This document shows, piece by piece, positions 16,306 to 23,048 of a DNA stretch of 46,338 bases. Location of the stretch: positions 1 through 46,338 of the forward strand of contig QBVC01000039.1 in NCBI GenBank assembly GCA_003058495.1, written 5' to 3'. The notes beneath the pieces were generated by a model. The model made no database searches. It was given only the letters and a program-made list of their open reading frames with translations, and had not been told where the DNA came from. Each line of letters opens with the position of its first letter. Positions within the stretch are counted from its first letter, which is position 1. The DNA comes from a gamma proteobacterium symbiont of Ctena orbiculata (GTDB lineage: Bacteria; Pseudomonadota; Gammaproteobacteria; Chromatiales; Chromatiaceae). The translations under genes and the position numbers were made by a program.

Positions 16306-17231
16306 CAGGTGAGTACCGTCAGGAAGCGGTCGTTGAGGGCGCGCTCATAATAGAAGATGCCCTTCCCGACATGGTCGAAGTCCCAGGTGCGCACGGGATG
16401 ATCCGGATAGGCCGTGTAGCCCCCCGCGTAGACCTCATTTCGGTTGCCGCAGGGATCGAAGAAATAGATCGTCTGACCGCGGGTGATGCCGTGGCGGGTC
16501 GGCCCGATATCCAGCGCCACGTCGTTGATCGCGATGATATCGGCGGCGGCACCCACCTCGTTCCAATCCTGCAATAGGAAGGCGACATGATGCAGCTTAC
16601 CCGGCTCTTCGTGCTCGACGAAGGCGATGTCGTGGGCCTTGTTGCTCGCGGTCAGCCAGATGGCGAGGGAACCGTCCCCTTCCGGCATGTCCACCTTCTC
16701 GGGCTGGTAGAAGTCGAGCACCTCGCAGAAGAACTCCCTGACCTTGCCGATGTTCGGGCCGTAGCAGAGCAGGTGATCGAAACGGCTGGCCCCCATGCCA
16801 CGAGGCCGCTCGGGATAGATATCCGGATTCACCAGACCCGGGGCATCGTCCGAGAGCGCAATCTCGTGGTAGAGCTCGATGCGGTGACCCGAGGGCAGGG
16901 TGAATCCGAGGCGCCGGCCGACCCCCGGCTGTTCACCGGCGGGGACATGATCCACTTCCATCCCCCAGGCGGTGATCTTCGGCTCGATCTCCCGCAGATA
17001 GTCATCGCTGTCCACCTTGAAGGCGACATAGTCCAGGCCCGCGTTCTCTGCAGGTCTCAGCACCACGCTGTGGTGATCGAACTCGTCCCACCCCTTGAGG
17101 TAGACCCGCCCGTCAGCCTCCTCGCCGACGATATTGAGACCGAGTATGTTCTGGTAGTGATTGACGGCCTCGGCCATATCAAGCACGCGTATCTGGATAA
17201 GACCCGGTCTGAGTACGCCTTTGAATGCCAT
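16305..17231 (-). CDS. Catechol 2,3-dioxygenase (extradiol, VOC superfamily)
   Basis: A 308-residue two-domain vicinal-oxygen-chelate enzyme that cleaves catechols next to the hydroxyls to give 2-hydroxymuconic semialdehydes. The Fe(II) ligands are visible: His in SRFDHLLCYGPN (about residue 152), His in KLHHVAFLLQDW (about 214) and Glu in GNRNEVYAGG (about 265), with the catalytic His in PTRHGIT. Length matches XylE-type enzymes. It is the first gene of an operon with GlcG-like, tautomerase and reductase genes. A candidate sigma-54 promoter lies at 17488-17504, and a phenol-type activator gene diverges from it. The later meta-pathway dehydrogenase and hydrolase are not in the window. Confidence 0.92.
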   Translation of the reverse strand: MAFKGVLRPGLIQIRVLDMAEAVNHYQNILGLNIVGEEADGRVYLKGWDEFDHHSVVLRPAENAGLDYVAFKVDSDDYLREIEPKITAWGMEVDHVPAGEQPGVGRRLGFTLPSGHRIELYHEIALSDDAPGLVNPDIYPERPRGMGASRFDHLLCYGPNIGKVREFFCEVLDFYQPEKVDMPEGDGSLAIWLTASNKAHDIAFVEHEEPGKLHHVAFLLQDWNEVGAAADIIAINDVALDIGPTRHGITRGQTIYFFDPCGNRNEVYAGGYTAYPDHPVRTWDFDHVGKGIFYYERALNDRFLTVLT

Positions 17232-17487
17232 ATTGAAATCCTCTCTTATGCGCTAAATATTCGATGTGGTTGCTGGCCGGCATGCGGCCCGCTCCAGCGA
17301 CTGTGACAAGCGACTCTTCCGCTATCGAGCCGATCACTCGAGCCGATGCCAAGGCCACTCCGGCTTCCCCGAGACGCCGGACCTGAGAGCCTGCGATCCC
17401 ATGGCGCCCAGTTCTCTCGGTCGACCTGTTACACAGTCGGCCACCCTTCGGTCATCGCGGACGAAAGGCGGACCCTGGATCGCTTTG

Positions 17488-17504
17488 AGCAGAATGCATG
17501 CCAA
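17488..17504 (-). promoter_or_regulatory. Candidate sigma-54 promoter of the catechol dioxygenase operon
   Basis: On the minus strand TTGGCAT-N5-CTGCT has the GG and GC dinucleotides exactly ten bases apart; it differs from TGGCAC-N5-TTGCT at two positions. Transcription would begin near 17477, leaving a leader of about 245 bases, which is long. Possible activator sites lie upstream at 17736-17795. Apart from these, the 17232-17820 gap shows no supported gene. Confidence 0.6.
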
Positions 17505-17735
17505 GGATGAACGTGGGTACGAAATCCGGGGAGAGACCGGAGCAGGCGCCCAAAGCCCTCAAACAGATAATAATCACCATATAGTTGTAATTTCTTATCA
17601 TATGGTTCACTTCATTGGGGATTACCCTTATTTTTTATCGCTATAGTATTTAATATCGATATTTATTATTTCAATCGTTATTTAATGCTACTATTTGCAA
17701 GAGCGATTCGGGTAGAGGGCTTGTTTAGTTACCAT

Positions 17736-17795
17736 TTGATCACATTCTGATTATATGGTTATCCCTCTACCTGACTATTTGATCAACTCAAACAA
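17736..17795. promoter_or_regulatory. Possible XylR/DmpR-type activator binding sites
   Basis: Two TTGATCA-centred sites, at 17736-17742 and 17779-17795 (TTGATCAACTCAAACAA), resemble halves of the known XylR/DmpR upstream activating palindrome TTGATC-AATT-GATCAA. They lie about 230-290 bases upstream of the candidate sigma-54 promoter and directly in front of the activator's start codon, so they could also serve autoregulation. Confidence 0.45.
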
Positions 17796-17820
17796 TCGAT
17801 CCAATCCCCGGGGGCGCGCC

Positions 17821-19512
17821 ATGACCATCCAGATCGACCTGAGCAGCCAGTTCAATCTCCCCACCGAGCTGAACCTCTCCCTCGACGAAGGCCGCATCAT
17901 GCTCAGCGACCAGCGCATGATCATGCTGCATATCGCCGCCATGGGTTCCCTGCGCAAGGAGTTGATCGAGACCCTGGGCATCGAACGCGCCCGGGGACTG
18001 CTTACCCGGATGGGCTACGCCTCGGGCGTCCGCGATGCCAAACTCTCGCGCAAACTGATGCCCGACGCATCCGACGAGGAACTGATGATGATGGGGCCGA
18101 AACTGCATATGCTGGAGGGCATCGTCAAGGTCTCGCCGATCAAGATCGACATCGACATCGCCAACGGCAAGTATTTTGGCGACCTGATCTGGGAGCACTC
18201 CTACGAGGCCGACGTGCATATCGATCAATTCGGCGTCCACACCGAATCGGTCTGCTGGACCCAGATCGGCTACGCCACCGGTTATACCAGCGAGATCGTC
18301 GGACGCTTCATTCTCTATCGGGAACCGGAATGCTGCGGCATGGGGGACCGCCACTGCCGCAACGTGGGCAAGCCGGTGGAGGAGTGGGAGAGCGACGTGG
18401 AGGAGGATCTCAAGTACTTCAACCCCGACCATATTGCCGATCAACTGCTGAAACTCCAGGAGGAGGTCGCCCACCTGCGCTATTCCCTGGATGAAGAGAC
18501 CGCCCCCGGGGACATGGTGGGCAGCACCCCGCCCTTTCTCAAGACCTGCGAGATGTTGAAGAAGGCGGGGGAAAGCAATGTCACGGTACTGCTGCTCGGC
18601 GAGACCGGCGTCGGCAAGGAGATGTTCGCCCGGGCGCTGCACGGTATCAGCTCTCGGGCCAACCGAAACTTCATCGCCATCAACTGCTCCGCCATCCCCG
18701 AGGCCCTGATCGAGTCCGAACTGTTCGGCGTCGAAAAGGGGGCCTACACCGGCGCCCAGCACTCCCGCCCGGGGCGTTTCGAGCGCGCCCATGGCGGCAC
18801 CCTGTTTCTCGACGAGGTGGGCGACCTCTCCCAGGCCGCCCAGGCCAAGCTGCTGAGGGTCCTGCAGGAGGGCGAATTCGAACGTATCGGCGACAGCCGA
18901 ACCCGCAAGGTCAATGTAAGACTGGTAGCGGCGACCAACGTGGACCTGCAACAGGCGGTGGACGCGGGCCGGTTTCGCGCCGACCTCTACTATCGGCTCA
19001 ACATCTTTCCCATCCTGATACCCTCGCTGCGGGAGCGGGAGGATGATATCCCCGCCCTGGTCAACCGGTTTCTCGAGAAGTACACCGCGCTGCATGGCAA
19101 GCGCATCACCGGCATTACCGAACGGGCGCTCAAGGCACTGAAGGCCTATGGCTGGCCGGGGAATATCCGCGAACTGGAGAACATGATCGAGCGGGGCGTG
19201 ATCATCGCCGCCAACGATACCCGGATCGATGTCCCCAACCTCTTCCCCAGACTCAATATCGACCAGCCCGCCCCCTCTCCGACCCTCGGCAGCCAGGCCG
19301 CGGAGTCACATGCTGCGCAACCCGGCCAACCCTCCCTCGAGCAGATGGTGGATCAACTGCTCGACCAGGACGTTCCCCTTGCACTGCTCGAAAACAAGCT
19401 CCTCGACAGGGCGATGAACCGCTCCAAGGGCAACCTCAGCTTCGCCGGGCGCATGCTCGGACTGACGCGACCGCAGATGGCCTATCGATTGAAGAAGTAT
19501 GGCGCCCGGTAA
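17821..19512 (+). CDS. Sigma-54-dependent activator of the MopR/DmpR/XylR family (phenol-sensor type)
   Basis: A 563-residue regulator. It has an N-terminal XylR_N/V4R sensor domain (about residues 15-205), a linker helix, an AAA+ domain (about 235-470; Walker A GETGVGKE at 260-267) and a C-terminal Fis-type HTH (NLSFAGRMLGLTRPQMAYRLKKYG). In MopR numbering the zinc ligands C155, E178, C181 and C189 correspond exactly here to C145, E168, C171 and C179; the phenol-hydroxyl ligands H106 and W134 correspond to H96 and W124, and Y176 to Y166. MopR F99 and F132 are Met and Leu. The sigma-54 contact loop is GAYTGA (307-312) instead of GAFTGA. ATG 17821 is chosen because the upstream ATG 17755 lacks a ribosome site and would cover the putative operator. 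It is divergent from the dioxygenase operon. Confidence 0.92.
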   Translation: MTIQIDLSSQFNLPTELNLSLDEGRIMLSDQRMIMLHIAAMGSLRKELIETLGIERARGLLTRMGYASGVRDAKLSRKLMPDASDEELMMMGPKLHMLEGIVKVSPIKIDIDIANGKYFGDLIWEHSYEADVHIDQFGVHTESVCWTQIGYATGYTSEIVGRFILYREPECCGMGDRHCRNVGKPVEEWESDVEEDLKYFNPDHIADQLLKLQEEVAHLRYSLDEETAPGDMVGSTPPFLKTCEMLKKAGESNVTVLLLGETGVGKEMFARALHGISSRANRNFIAINCSAIPEALIESELFGVEKGAYTGAQHSRPGRFERAHGGTLFLDEVGDLSQAAQAKLLRVLQEGEFERIGDSRTRKVNVRLVAATNVDLQQAVDAGRFRADLYYRLNIFPILIPSLREREDDIPALVNRFLEKYTALHGKRITGITERALKALKAYGWPGNIRELENMIERGVIIAANDTRIDVPNLFPRLNIDQPAPSPTLGSQAAESHAAQPGQPSLEQMVDQLLDQDVPLALLENKLLDRAMNRSKGNLSFAGRMLGLTRPQMAYRLKKYGAR

Positions 19513-19524
19513 GCGCCGGAAGCG

Positions 19525-19938
19525 TCAGCCGCCGAGGACCAGTTCGTAGGCGCAACGCAAGAGTTCGAGCTCGACCCCGGGCAGTCCCCGCGCCTGGGTC
19601 AGGTCGATGAAGCTGGCGCCGACCCTCTCCACCGCCTCGAATGGCGGATCCAGGGTGGTGATTTCGCCGAGGATTATCTGGATATTCGCCCCGGGCACCT
19701 CCACCGTCCTGCGATACTCTCCCTCGGCCTTCAAACTGCCCGCCGGCAGCTGAAGCCTTTGCTCCGCGTCATTCAGGATCGCGGCAGGGTGGTTGACCAT
19801 GTTGGATGCCTCCTGCTCCAGCAGCGTCGCCGGCATGGGGATGGGATCAAAGCCGCAGACAGTCCCGGTGGCGAATTTCAAGAATCGCGTGCGCGCGCTG
19901 GTCGCCTGCTTGTGATAGAGAATGACGCGATAATCCAT
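19525..19938 (-). CDS. Unknown protein at the end of the nifENX operon
   Basis: A 137-residue cytoplasmic protein I do not recognise. It has a distinct central block (CGFDPIPMPATLLEQEAS, about residues 29-46) and a C-terminal region with GEITTLDPPFE and ELELLRCAYELVLGG. No metal-binding cysteine cluster, signal peptide or membrane segment is seen. It follows the gene at 20048 after a 110-base palindromic repeat and lies on the same strand as nifE, so it is probably the last gene of that long transcript. It is convergent with the activator gene, with only 12 bases between the stops. A nitrogen-fixation role is inference. Confidence 0.7.
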   Translation of the reverse strand: MDYRVILYHKQATSARTRFLKFATGTVCGFDPIPMPATLLEQEASNMVNHPAAILNDAEQRLQLPAGSLKAEGEYRRTVEVPGANIQIILGEITTLDPPFEAVERVGASFIDLTQARGLPGVELELLRCAYELVLGG

Positions 19939-19945
19939 CTTTAGC

Positions 19946-20047
19946 TAATTTTGAATTGTGAATTGTGAATTTTGAATTATGAATTAAAAAAGATGCGCGA
20001 AGCGCGCATACCCAATTAAAAATTCACAATTCAAAATTCAAAATTAT
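19946..20047. repeat. A/T-rich long palindrome with a G/C core hairpin
   Basis: Left arm 19946-19987 is built of GAATTTTGAATT-like units; the right arm 20014-20047 carries the inverted form (AATTCAAAATTC). Between them ATGCGCG/CGCGCAT (19993-20009) forms a seven-base stem with a three-base loop. The same design, with another core sequence, occurs at 45816-45911. It sits between two genes of the nifE transcript. Confidence 0.8.
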
Positions 20048-20422
20048 TTACTCAGGCATTGCCAACAGCCTCGGCTCCGCCTTGATCTCATCCCCCCTGC
20101 CCCAGGCATTGACCGCCTCGACGAACCAGCCGCTGTGCCTGGGATGGGGGCGCACCACATCCTGCTCCACGAAAAAACTGCCGTCCGCATGGAACAGCAG
20201 GGTGCCGAGCTTGATGCCCTGTTCGCTCAGCCAGTCGCCGACCAGGCTGTATTCACAGCTCGCGGGATCGCGCTCCAGTCGATAGCTTGCCTCCTGGGGT
20301 CGCTTCAGGGAGATATCCTCGATTGCGAATCCCAGCTTCAGGACCTCCTGGTGGAGCTTTTCGAAGATCCGGTCGGCCAAATCCTCGACCTTGTGGAAGC
20401 GCACCGCGACCGTTTCATCCAT
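20048..20422 (-). CDS. Unknown nif-operon protein, paralogue of the gene at 14084
   Basis: A 124-residue protein of unknown function. It shares with the 14084-14473 product the N-terminal MDE..A.R..K, LGFA, YRLER, EY.LVG.W, G.K.G.L.F.ADGSF.VEQD.VRPHP and GWFV....AWG. I start at ATG 20422, which aligns with the paralogue; ATG 20431 is the other choice. The start overlaps the 3' end of the upstream gene, implying translational coupling. There are no Cys motifs suggestive of a cluster. Its location downstream of FdxB and a 2Fe-2S ferredoxin suggests an accessory role in nitrogen fixation. Confidence 0.75.
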   Translation of the reverse strand: MDETVAVRFHKVEDLADRIFEKLHQEVLKLGFAIEDISLKRPQEASYRLERDPASCEYSLVGDWLSEQGIKLGTLLFHADGSFFVEQDVVRPHPRHSGWFVEAVNAWGRGDEIKAEPRLLAMPE

Positions 20423-20942
20423 CCCTGTCATCCCTTTCGATACCAGTATGCAGCTCGCGGATCACATTGGCGCCCACATTGTCCTCCGGATCTATTAATG
20501 CGATTGTGTCCAGGATCTCCCTCGCCCCCTCCCGGTCATCCTGGCGCAGGCGGATAAAGGCCAGTGCCTTGAGACTGTAGAGATAGAGCCGTGCGGGACC
20601 ACGGGGTTCGCGCCACTGGGCACTGTCCCTGTCGAGCTGATGCCAATCGGACGGAAAGCCGCCCTGCAAGGCGGCCTTGGTCAGCGACTCCCGCACCAGC
20701 GACTCGGCCTTGGCGATCTTTCCCTGGTAGAAGAGCAGTTTGAACATCGCCACCAGGGTCTCCACCTGGCCGGGGGCCGCCTCCCGGGCATCGATCAGGG
20801 CGGCCAGCGAGGCCTCCCGATGAGTGACCAGCCGGGCCGCCCGCTGCAGGTGCGCATCCGCCTCCGGTGCGATCCCGAAACCGAACTGCACCGGATTGTC
20901 GTAGGCGCGAATCAGGGTCAGGGTCGAGCGCCCCTCGCTCAT
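20415..20942 (-). CDS. TPR-like helical protein in the nif operon, function unknown
   Basis: A 175-residue protein, mostly helical. Segments such as AALIDAREAAPGQVETLVAM, FKLLFYQGKIAKAESLVRES and LKALAFIRLRQDDREGAREI have the Gly/Ala spacing of tetratricopeptide-like helix pairs, suggesting a protein-interaction scaffold. The start ATG overlaps the stop of the preceding 2Fe-2S ferredoxin gene by four bases (ATGA) and its end overlaps the next gene. The tight coupling to a ferredoxin points to a partner role. I cannot name a family with confidence. Confidence 0.75.
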   Translation of the reverse strand: MSEGRSTLTLIRAYDNPVQFGFGIAPEADAHLQRAARLVTHREASLAALIDAREAAPGQVETLVAMFKLLFYQGKIAKAESLVRESLTKAALQGGFPSDWHQLDRDSAQWREPRGPARLYLYSLKALAFIRLRQDDREGAREILDTIALIDPEDNVGANVIRELHTGIERDDRDG

Positions 20943-21265
20943 CCCCAGAACTCCTTGGAGACCTGCAGGCGTTCGAGGGGTTGGTCGTTCTGCAGATGTT
21001 CATCGAAGATCGCCGCCACGTCGCCCTTGCTGACGCCGCCGTACATCACCCCTTCGGGATAGACCAGAACCGAAGGCCCCTCGCTGCAGGGGCCGAGGCA
21101 GCCGGTGGTGGTCACCTGCACCTTGTCGAAGAGCTGGCGCTCCTGCAGGTGCCAGTAGAACTCCTCCGCGACCTCGGCACACTGCTTCTGGCTGCAGGAG
21201 GGGCGGGGATGACCCAGGGGGCGATTCTGTACACAGACGAATACATGCTTCTGCGGTTTTGGCAT
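20939..21265 (-). CDS. Thioredoxin-like [2Fe-2S] ferredoxin
   Basis: A 108-residue protein of the thioredoxin-fold [2Fe-2S] ferredoxin family, like the Shethna-type protein of Azotobacter and the ferredoxin of Aquifex. The cluster ligands are an N-terminal CVQNRPLGHPRPSC pair (C-x12-C, about residues 11-24) and GCLGPC (C-x3-C, about 55-59). I start at MPKPQKHVFV (ATG 21265) because the upstream open frame to 21367 overlaps fdxB and is not family-like. It probably carries electrons in, or protects, the nitrogenase system. It sits between fdxB (13 bases) and the TPR-like gene (overlap). Confidence 0.88.
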   Translation of the reverse strand: MPKPQKHVFVCVQNRPLGHPRPSCSQKQCAEVAEEFYWHLQERQLFDKVQVTTTGCLGPCSEGPSVLVYPEGVMYGGVSKGDVAAIFDEHLQNDQPLERLQVSKEFWG

Positions 21266-21278
21266 CGGGAAACTCCGG

Positions 21279-21617
21279 TCAGGCCGCCGCGGTCTGGGGC
21301 TCGTGGGTGAAACACTTCTTCGGGCAGATCCGCGCGCAGGAGCCGCAGCCGATGCAGTCCATCGCATCCTTGAGGCTCATCACCATGGCGGTGTCATCGG
21401 AGAAGCCGTCATCGTCGTCACCGTACATATCGTCATCGTCCTCGTAGTCGTCCAGCTCCAGGCCCTCGACCTCGTCGCGCTCGATCAGGTCGAAGACCTC
21501 CCGGGGACAGACCTTGAAACAGCGTCCGCAGCCGATGCAGTTCTGCTGGTTGATATCCATCACGAAGGCGGGGGTGTACTCATCACCGCCCCGGGTCAAT
21601 CCTGTAATCATCGTCAT
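21279..21617 (-). CDS. fdxB: nif-specific ferredoxin III, 2[4Fe-4S] (FdxB)
   Basis: A 112-residue ferredoxin with two four-Cys motifs, CIGCGRCFKVCP (about residues 22-33) and CIGCGSCARICP (about 89-100). They are separated by an acidic insertion very rich in Asp and Glu (about residues 45-75, DDYEDDDDMYGDDDDG). This layout is that of the nif-associated FdxB family found after nifX and the DUF269 gene. It likely supplies electrons for cofactor synthesis. GAGG is about seven bases before ATG 21617. The strongly acidic insertion is longer than I would expect. Confidence 0.92.
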   Translation of the reverse strand: MTMITGLTRGGDEYTPAFVMDINQQNCIGCGRCFKVCPREVFDLIERDEVEGLELDDYEDDDDMYGDDDDGFSDDTAMVMSLKDAMDCIGCGSCARICPKKCFTHEPQTAAA

Positions 21618-21627
21618 TGCTGCTACC

Positions 21628-21843
21628 TCAACTCATCTCCGCCTCGGCCGCCTTGCAGGCGGCATCGGCCTCTTTCCACGCCAGACAGGCGTCATAGGTC
21701 GCCTGGGCCATGGAGGGGATCTCTTCAAATGCGGCGGGCAGGCGATCCTCAACCAGATCGTGCAGCTCGCCGGCCTTCTCGGTGGCAATGCGCTTGGCCC
21801 GCTTCACCGCCTTCTGCATCGCTTTCAACTCTTCGGGGGTCAT
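21628..21843 (-). CDS. CCE_0567-type small nif-linked metalloprotein
   Basis: A 71-residue, helical protein: MTPEELKAMQKAVKRAKRIA, then LHDLVEDRLPAAFEEIP and an Ala-rich C-terminal helix containing Cys (DACLAW, AACKAA). This matches the family of small proteins found between the DUF269 gene and fdxB in many diazotrophs; a Cyanothece member (CCE_0567) was shown to bind nickel or iron. Its biochemical role is unproven. GGAGGAG precedes ATG 21843. It is 14 bases after the DUF269 gene. Confidence 0.88.
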   Translation of the reverse strand: MTPEELKAMQKAVKRAKRIATEKAGELHDLVEDRLPAAFEEIPSMAQATYDACLAWKEADAACKAAEAEMS

Positions 21844-21857
21844 GGCCAGCTCCTCCG

Positions 21858-22331
21858 CTACATTCCGGCGACTTTCGGATGCTGGCCGATGATCTCCAGC
21901 GCCACCGAGAGCAGCTTGTCGGCCTCGTCCTTCATCTTCGACAGGGTCGGGTAACCGAAGCGGTGCACATCGCGCAGGGTCTTGTCCATCACCACCAGCT
22001 TGCCGACGGTGATCAGTGCGCGACCGAAACCCTCGTGGGTCAGGTTGAGCATCGGCACCGCCATCAGGCCGCACTCCTTTTCGATCATCGCCGAGATGGC
22101 GTTGTAGAAGGCCTTGACCCGGGACATGGTGATCTCGTCCGGATCGCCGACCACCGGGATCTCCCGCTTCTTCTCCTTGGTGAGGACGAAGGGCTCCAGG
22201 ATCTTGCCCACCGGCCAGTTGTCGTATGTGCCATAGGTATCGACGGCGCGCATCTGTCTTACCATCTCCTTGGCGAAATCCGTTTCCAGGACGGGATCGT
22301 CCTCCAACACTTCCGCGACTGCTTCACTCAT
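21858..22331 (-). CDS. NifX-associated nitrogen fixation protein (DUF269)
   Basis: A 157-residue protein matching the NifX-associated family: FAKEMVRQMRAVDTYGTYD (about residues 19-37), PVVGDPDEITMSRVKAFYNAI, and LNLTHEGFGRALITVGKLVV. It normally lies directly downstream of nifX, and here is separated from nifX by an RseC-like gene and a hairpin-rich gap. Its biochemical role is unknown. The start overlaps the RseC-like gene by eight bases. The start ATG 22331 (MSEAVAEVLEDDP) is chosen over the longer frame to 22388 because it matches the family N-terminus. Confidence 0.92.
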   Translation of the reverse strand: MSEAVAEVLEDDPVLETDFAKEMVRQMRAVDTYGTYDNWPVGKILEPFVLTKEKKREIPVVGDPDEITMSRVKAFYNAISAMIEKECGLMAVPMLNLTHEGFGRALITVGKLVVMDKTLRDVHRFGYPTLSKMKDEADKLLSVALEIIGQHPKVAGM

Positions 22332-22833
22332 TGCTGTAACTCCTCGTTGATATCGGTACTTCCACCCGCTGGTATGCCGCCGCCGCAATCCTCAGGAGTT
22401 GAGGCTTATAGCGCTGCGACGTCCAGCCGCGGGTCGCCCGATGGACCATAAAAAAACCCATTGCCAGCCCGCACAGGGCCAGCAGACTCATCCAGTTCGC
22501 CGGCAGACCGACCGCTTCACCGGCCGCCGCCGCACCCAGCATCGACAGCAGGGGCAGCAGGTAGGCCAACAGCGACGCCCGTACCAGCAGGGCATCGGGT
22601 ATGCCGATCACCACCCGGTCGCCCGGCCTTGCATCGAGACGGTTCTCCACCACCAGCCGGTTGCGCTTCACACCGAACAGCTTGGCCACCACCGAGGTGG
22701 TGCAGTTGTCGGCGCTGCAGTGGCTGCAGCCGCTGCGGCTCTCGGTCTCCGCCAGCAGCATGCCGTCCTTCACATCGACGACCCGTGCCGTCTCTTCCAG
22801 CATTGGGGTGCTATCGGTCATACAATCTGCCAT
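22324..22833 (-). CDS. RseC/MucC-like membrane protein inserted in the nif operon
   Basis: A 169-residue protein of the SoxR-reducing/RseC family. The N-terminal half carries the Cys motif SGCSHCSADNCTTS (about residues 35-48), which in the family may bind a metal or cluster. Two transmembrane helices follow (LLVRASLLAYLLPLLSMLGAA and LLALCGLAMGFFMVH). RseC works with the Rnf/Rsx electron-transfer complex in SoxR reduction. Here it lies between nifX and the DUF269 gene, suggesting a link between Rnf-type electron flow and nitrogenase. I chose ATG 22833 because AGGA lies eight bases upstream; TTG 22839 is an alternative. Confidence 0.85.
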   Translation of the reverse strand: MADCMTDSTPMLEETARVVDVKDGMLLAETESRSGCSHCSADNCTTSVVAKLFGVKRNRLVVENRLDARPGDRVVIGIPDALLVRASLLAYLLPLLSMLGAAAAGEAVGLPANWMSLLALCGLAMGFFMVHRATRGWTSQRYKPQLLRIAAAAYQRVEVPISTRSYSNE

Positions 22834-22890
22834 CGTCAAATCCTATTCAGGTGCGGTTAGCCACACCCTAACCGCCTATCTACCCTATTT

Positions 22891-22951
22891 GGTGGGGCAG
22901 GGCCCCAACCTACAGTGTCGGCTATCGCGTAGGGTGGGGCCCTGCCCCACC
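22891..22951. repeat. 23-bp inverted repeat (GGTGGGGCAGGGCCCC type)
   Basis: The left arm 22891-22913 and right arm 22929-22951 are reverse complements with one mismatch, separated by 15 bases, so the transcript can fold into a very stable hairpin. Each arm also contains its own small palindrome. A related hairpin is at 45170-45192. It lies between nifX and the RseC-like gene. Confidence 0.85.
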
Positions 22952-23013
22952 GCACACCCTGTTTGCAAATACGCAATGAGAACGCCAACCCTGTAGCTTG
23001 CCGCACCGATTCC

Positions 23014-23043
23014 ATTTGCGTTCATTCGCGGTCAATTGCGGAC
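23014..23043. repeat. Copy of the dispersed CCGCAAATGAACGC repeat family
   Basis: ATTTGCGTTCATTCGCGG followed by a diverged second unit (TCAATTGCGGAC) is the same unit that forms the inverted pairs at 13364-13513 and 45272-45353. A degenerate copy may lie at 22967-22985. It sits just after the nifX stop codon. Confidence 0.65.
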
Positions 23044-23048
23044 TGGAC

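Noticed and set aside
17788-19095. 435-codon frame antisense to the sigma-54 activator
   Set aside because: A shadow; the forward frame shows the full XylR_N/AAA+/HTH architecture.
17821-19512. Calling the sigma-54 activator NifA
   Set aside because: The N-terminal domain is XylR_N/V4R with MopR zinc and phenol residues, not a GAF domain, and the gene is divergent from a catechol dioxygenase operon.
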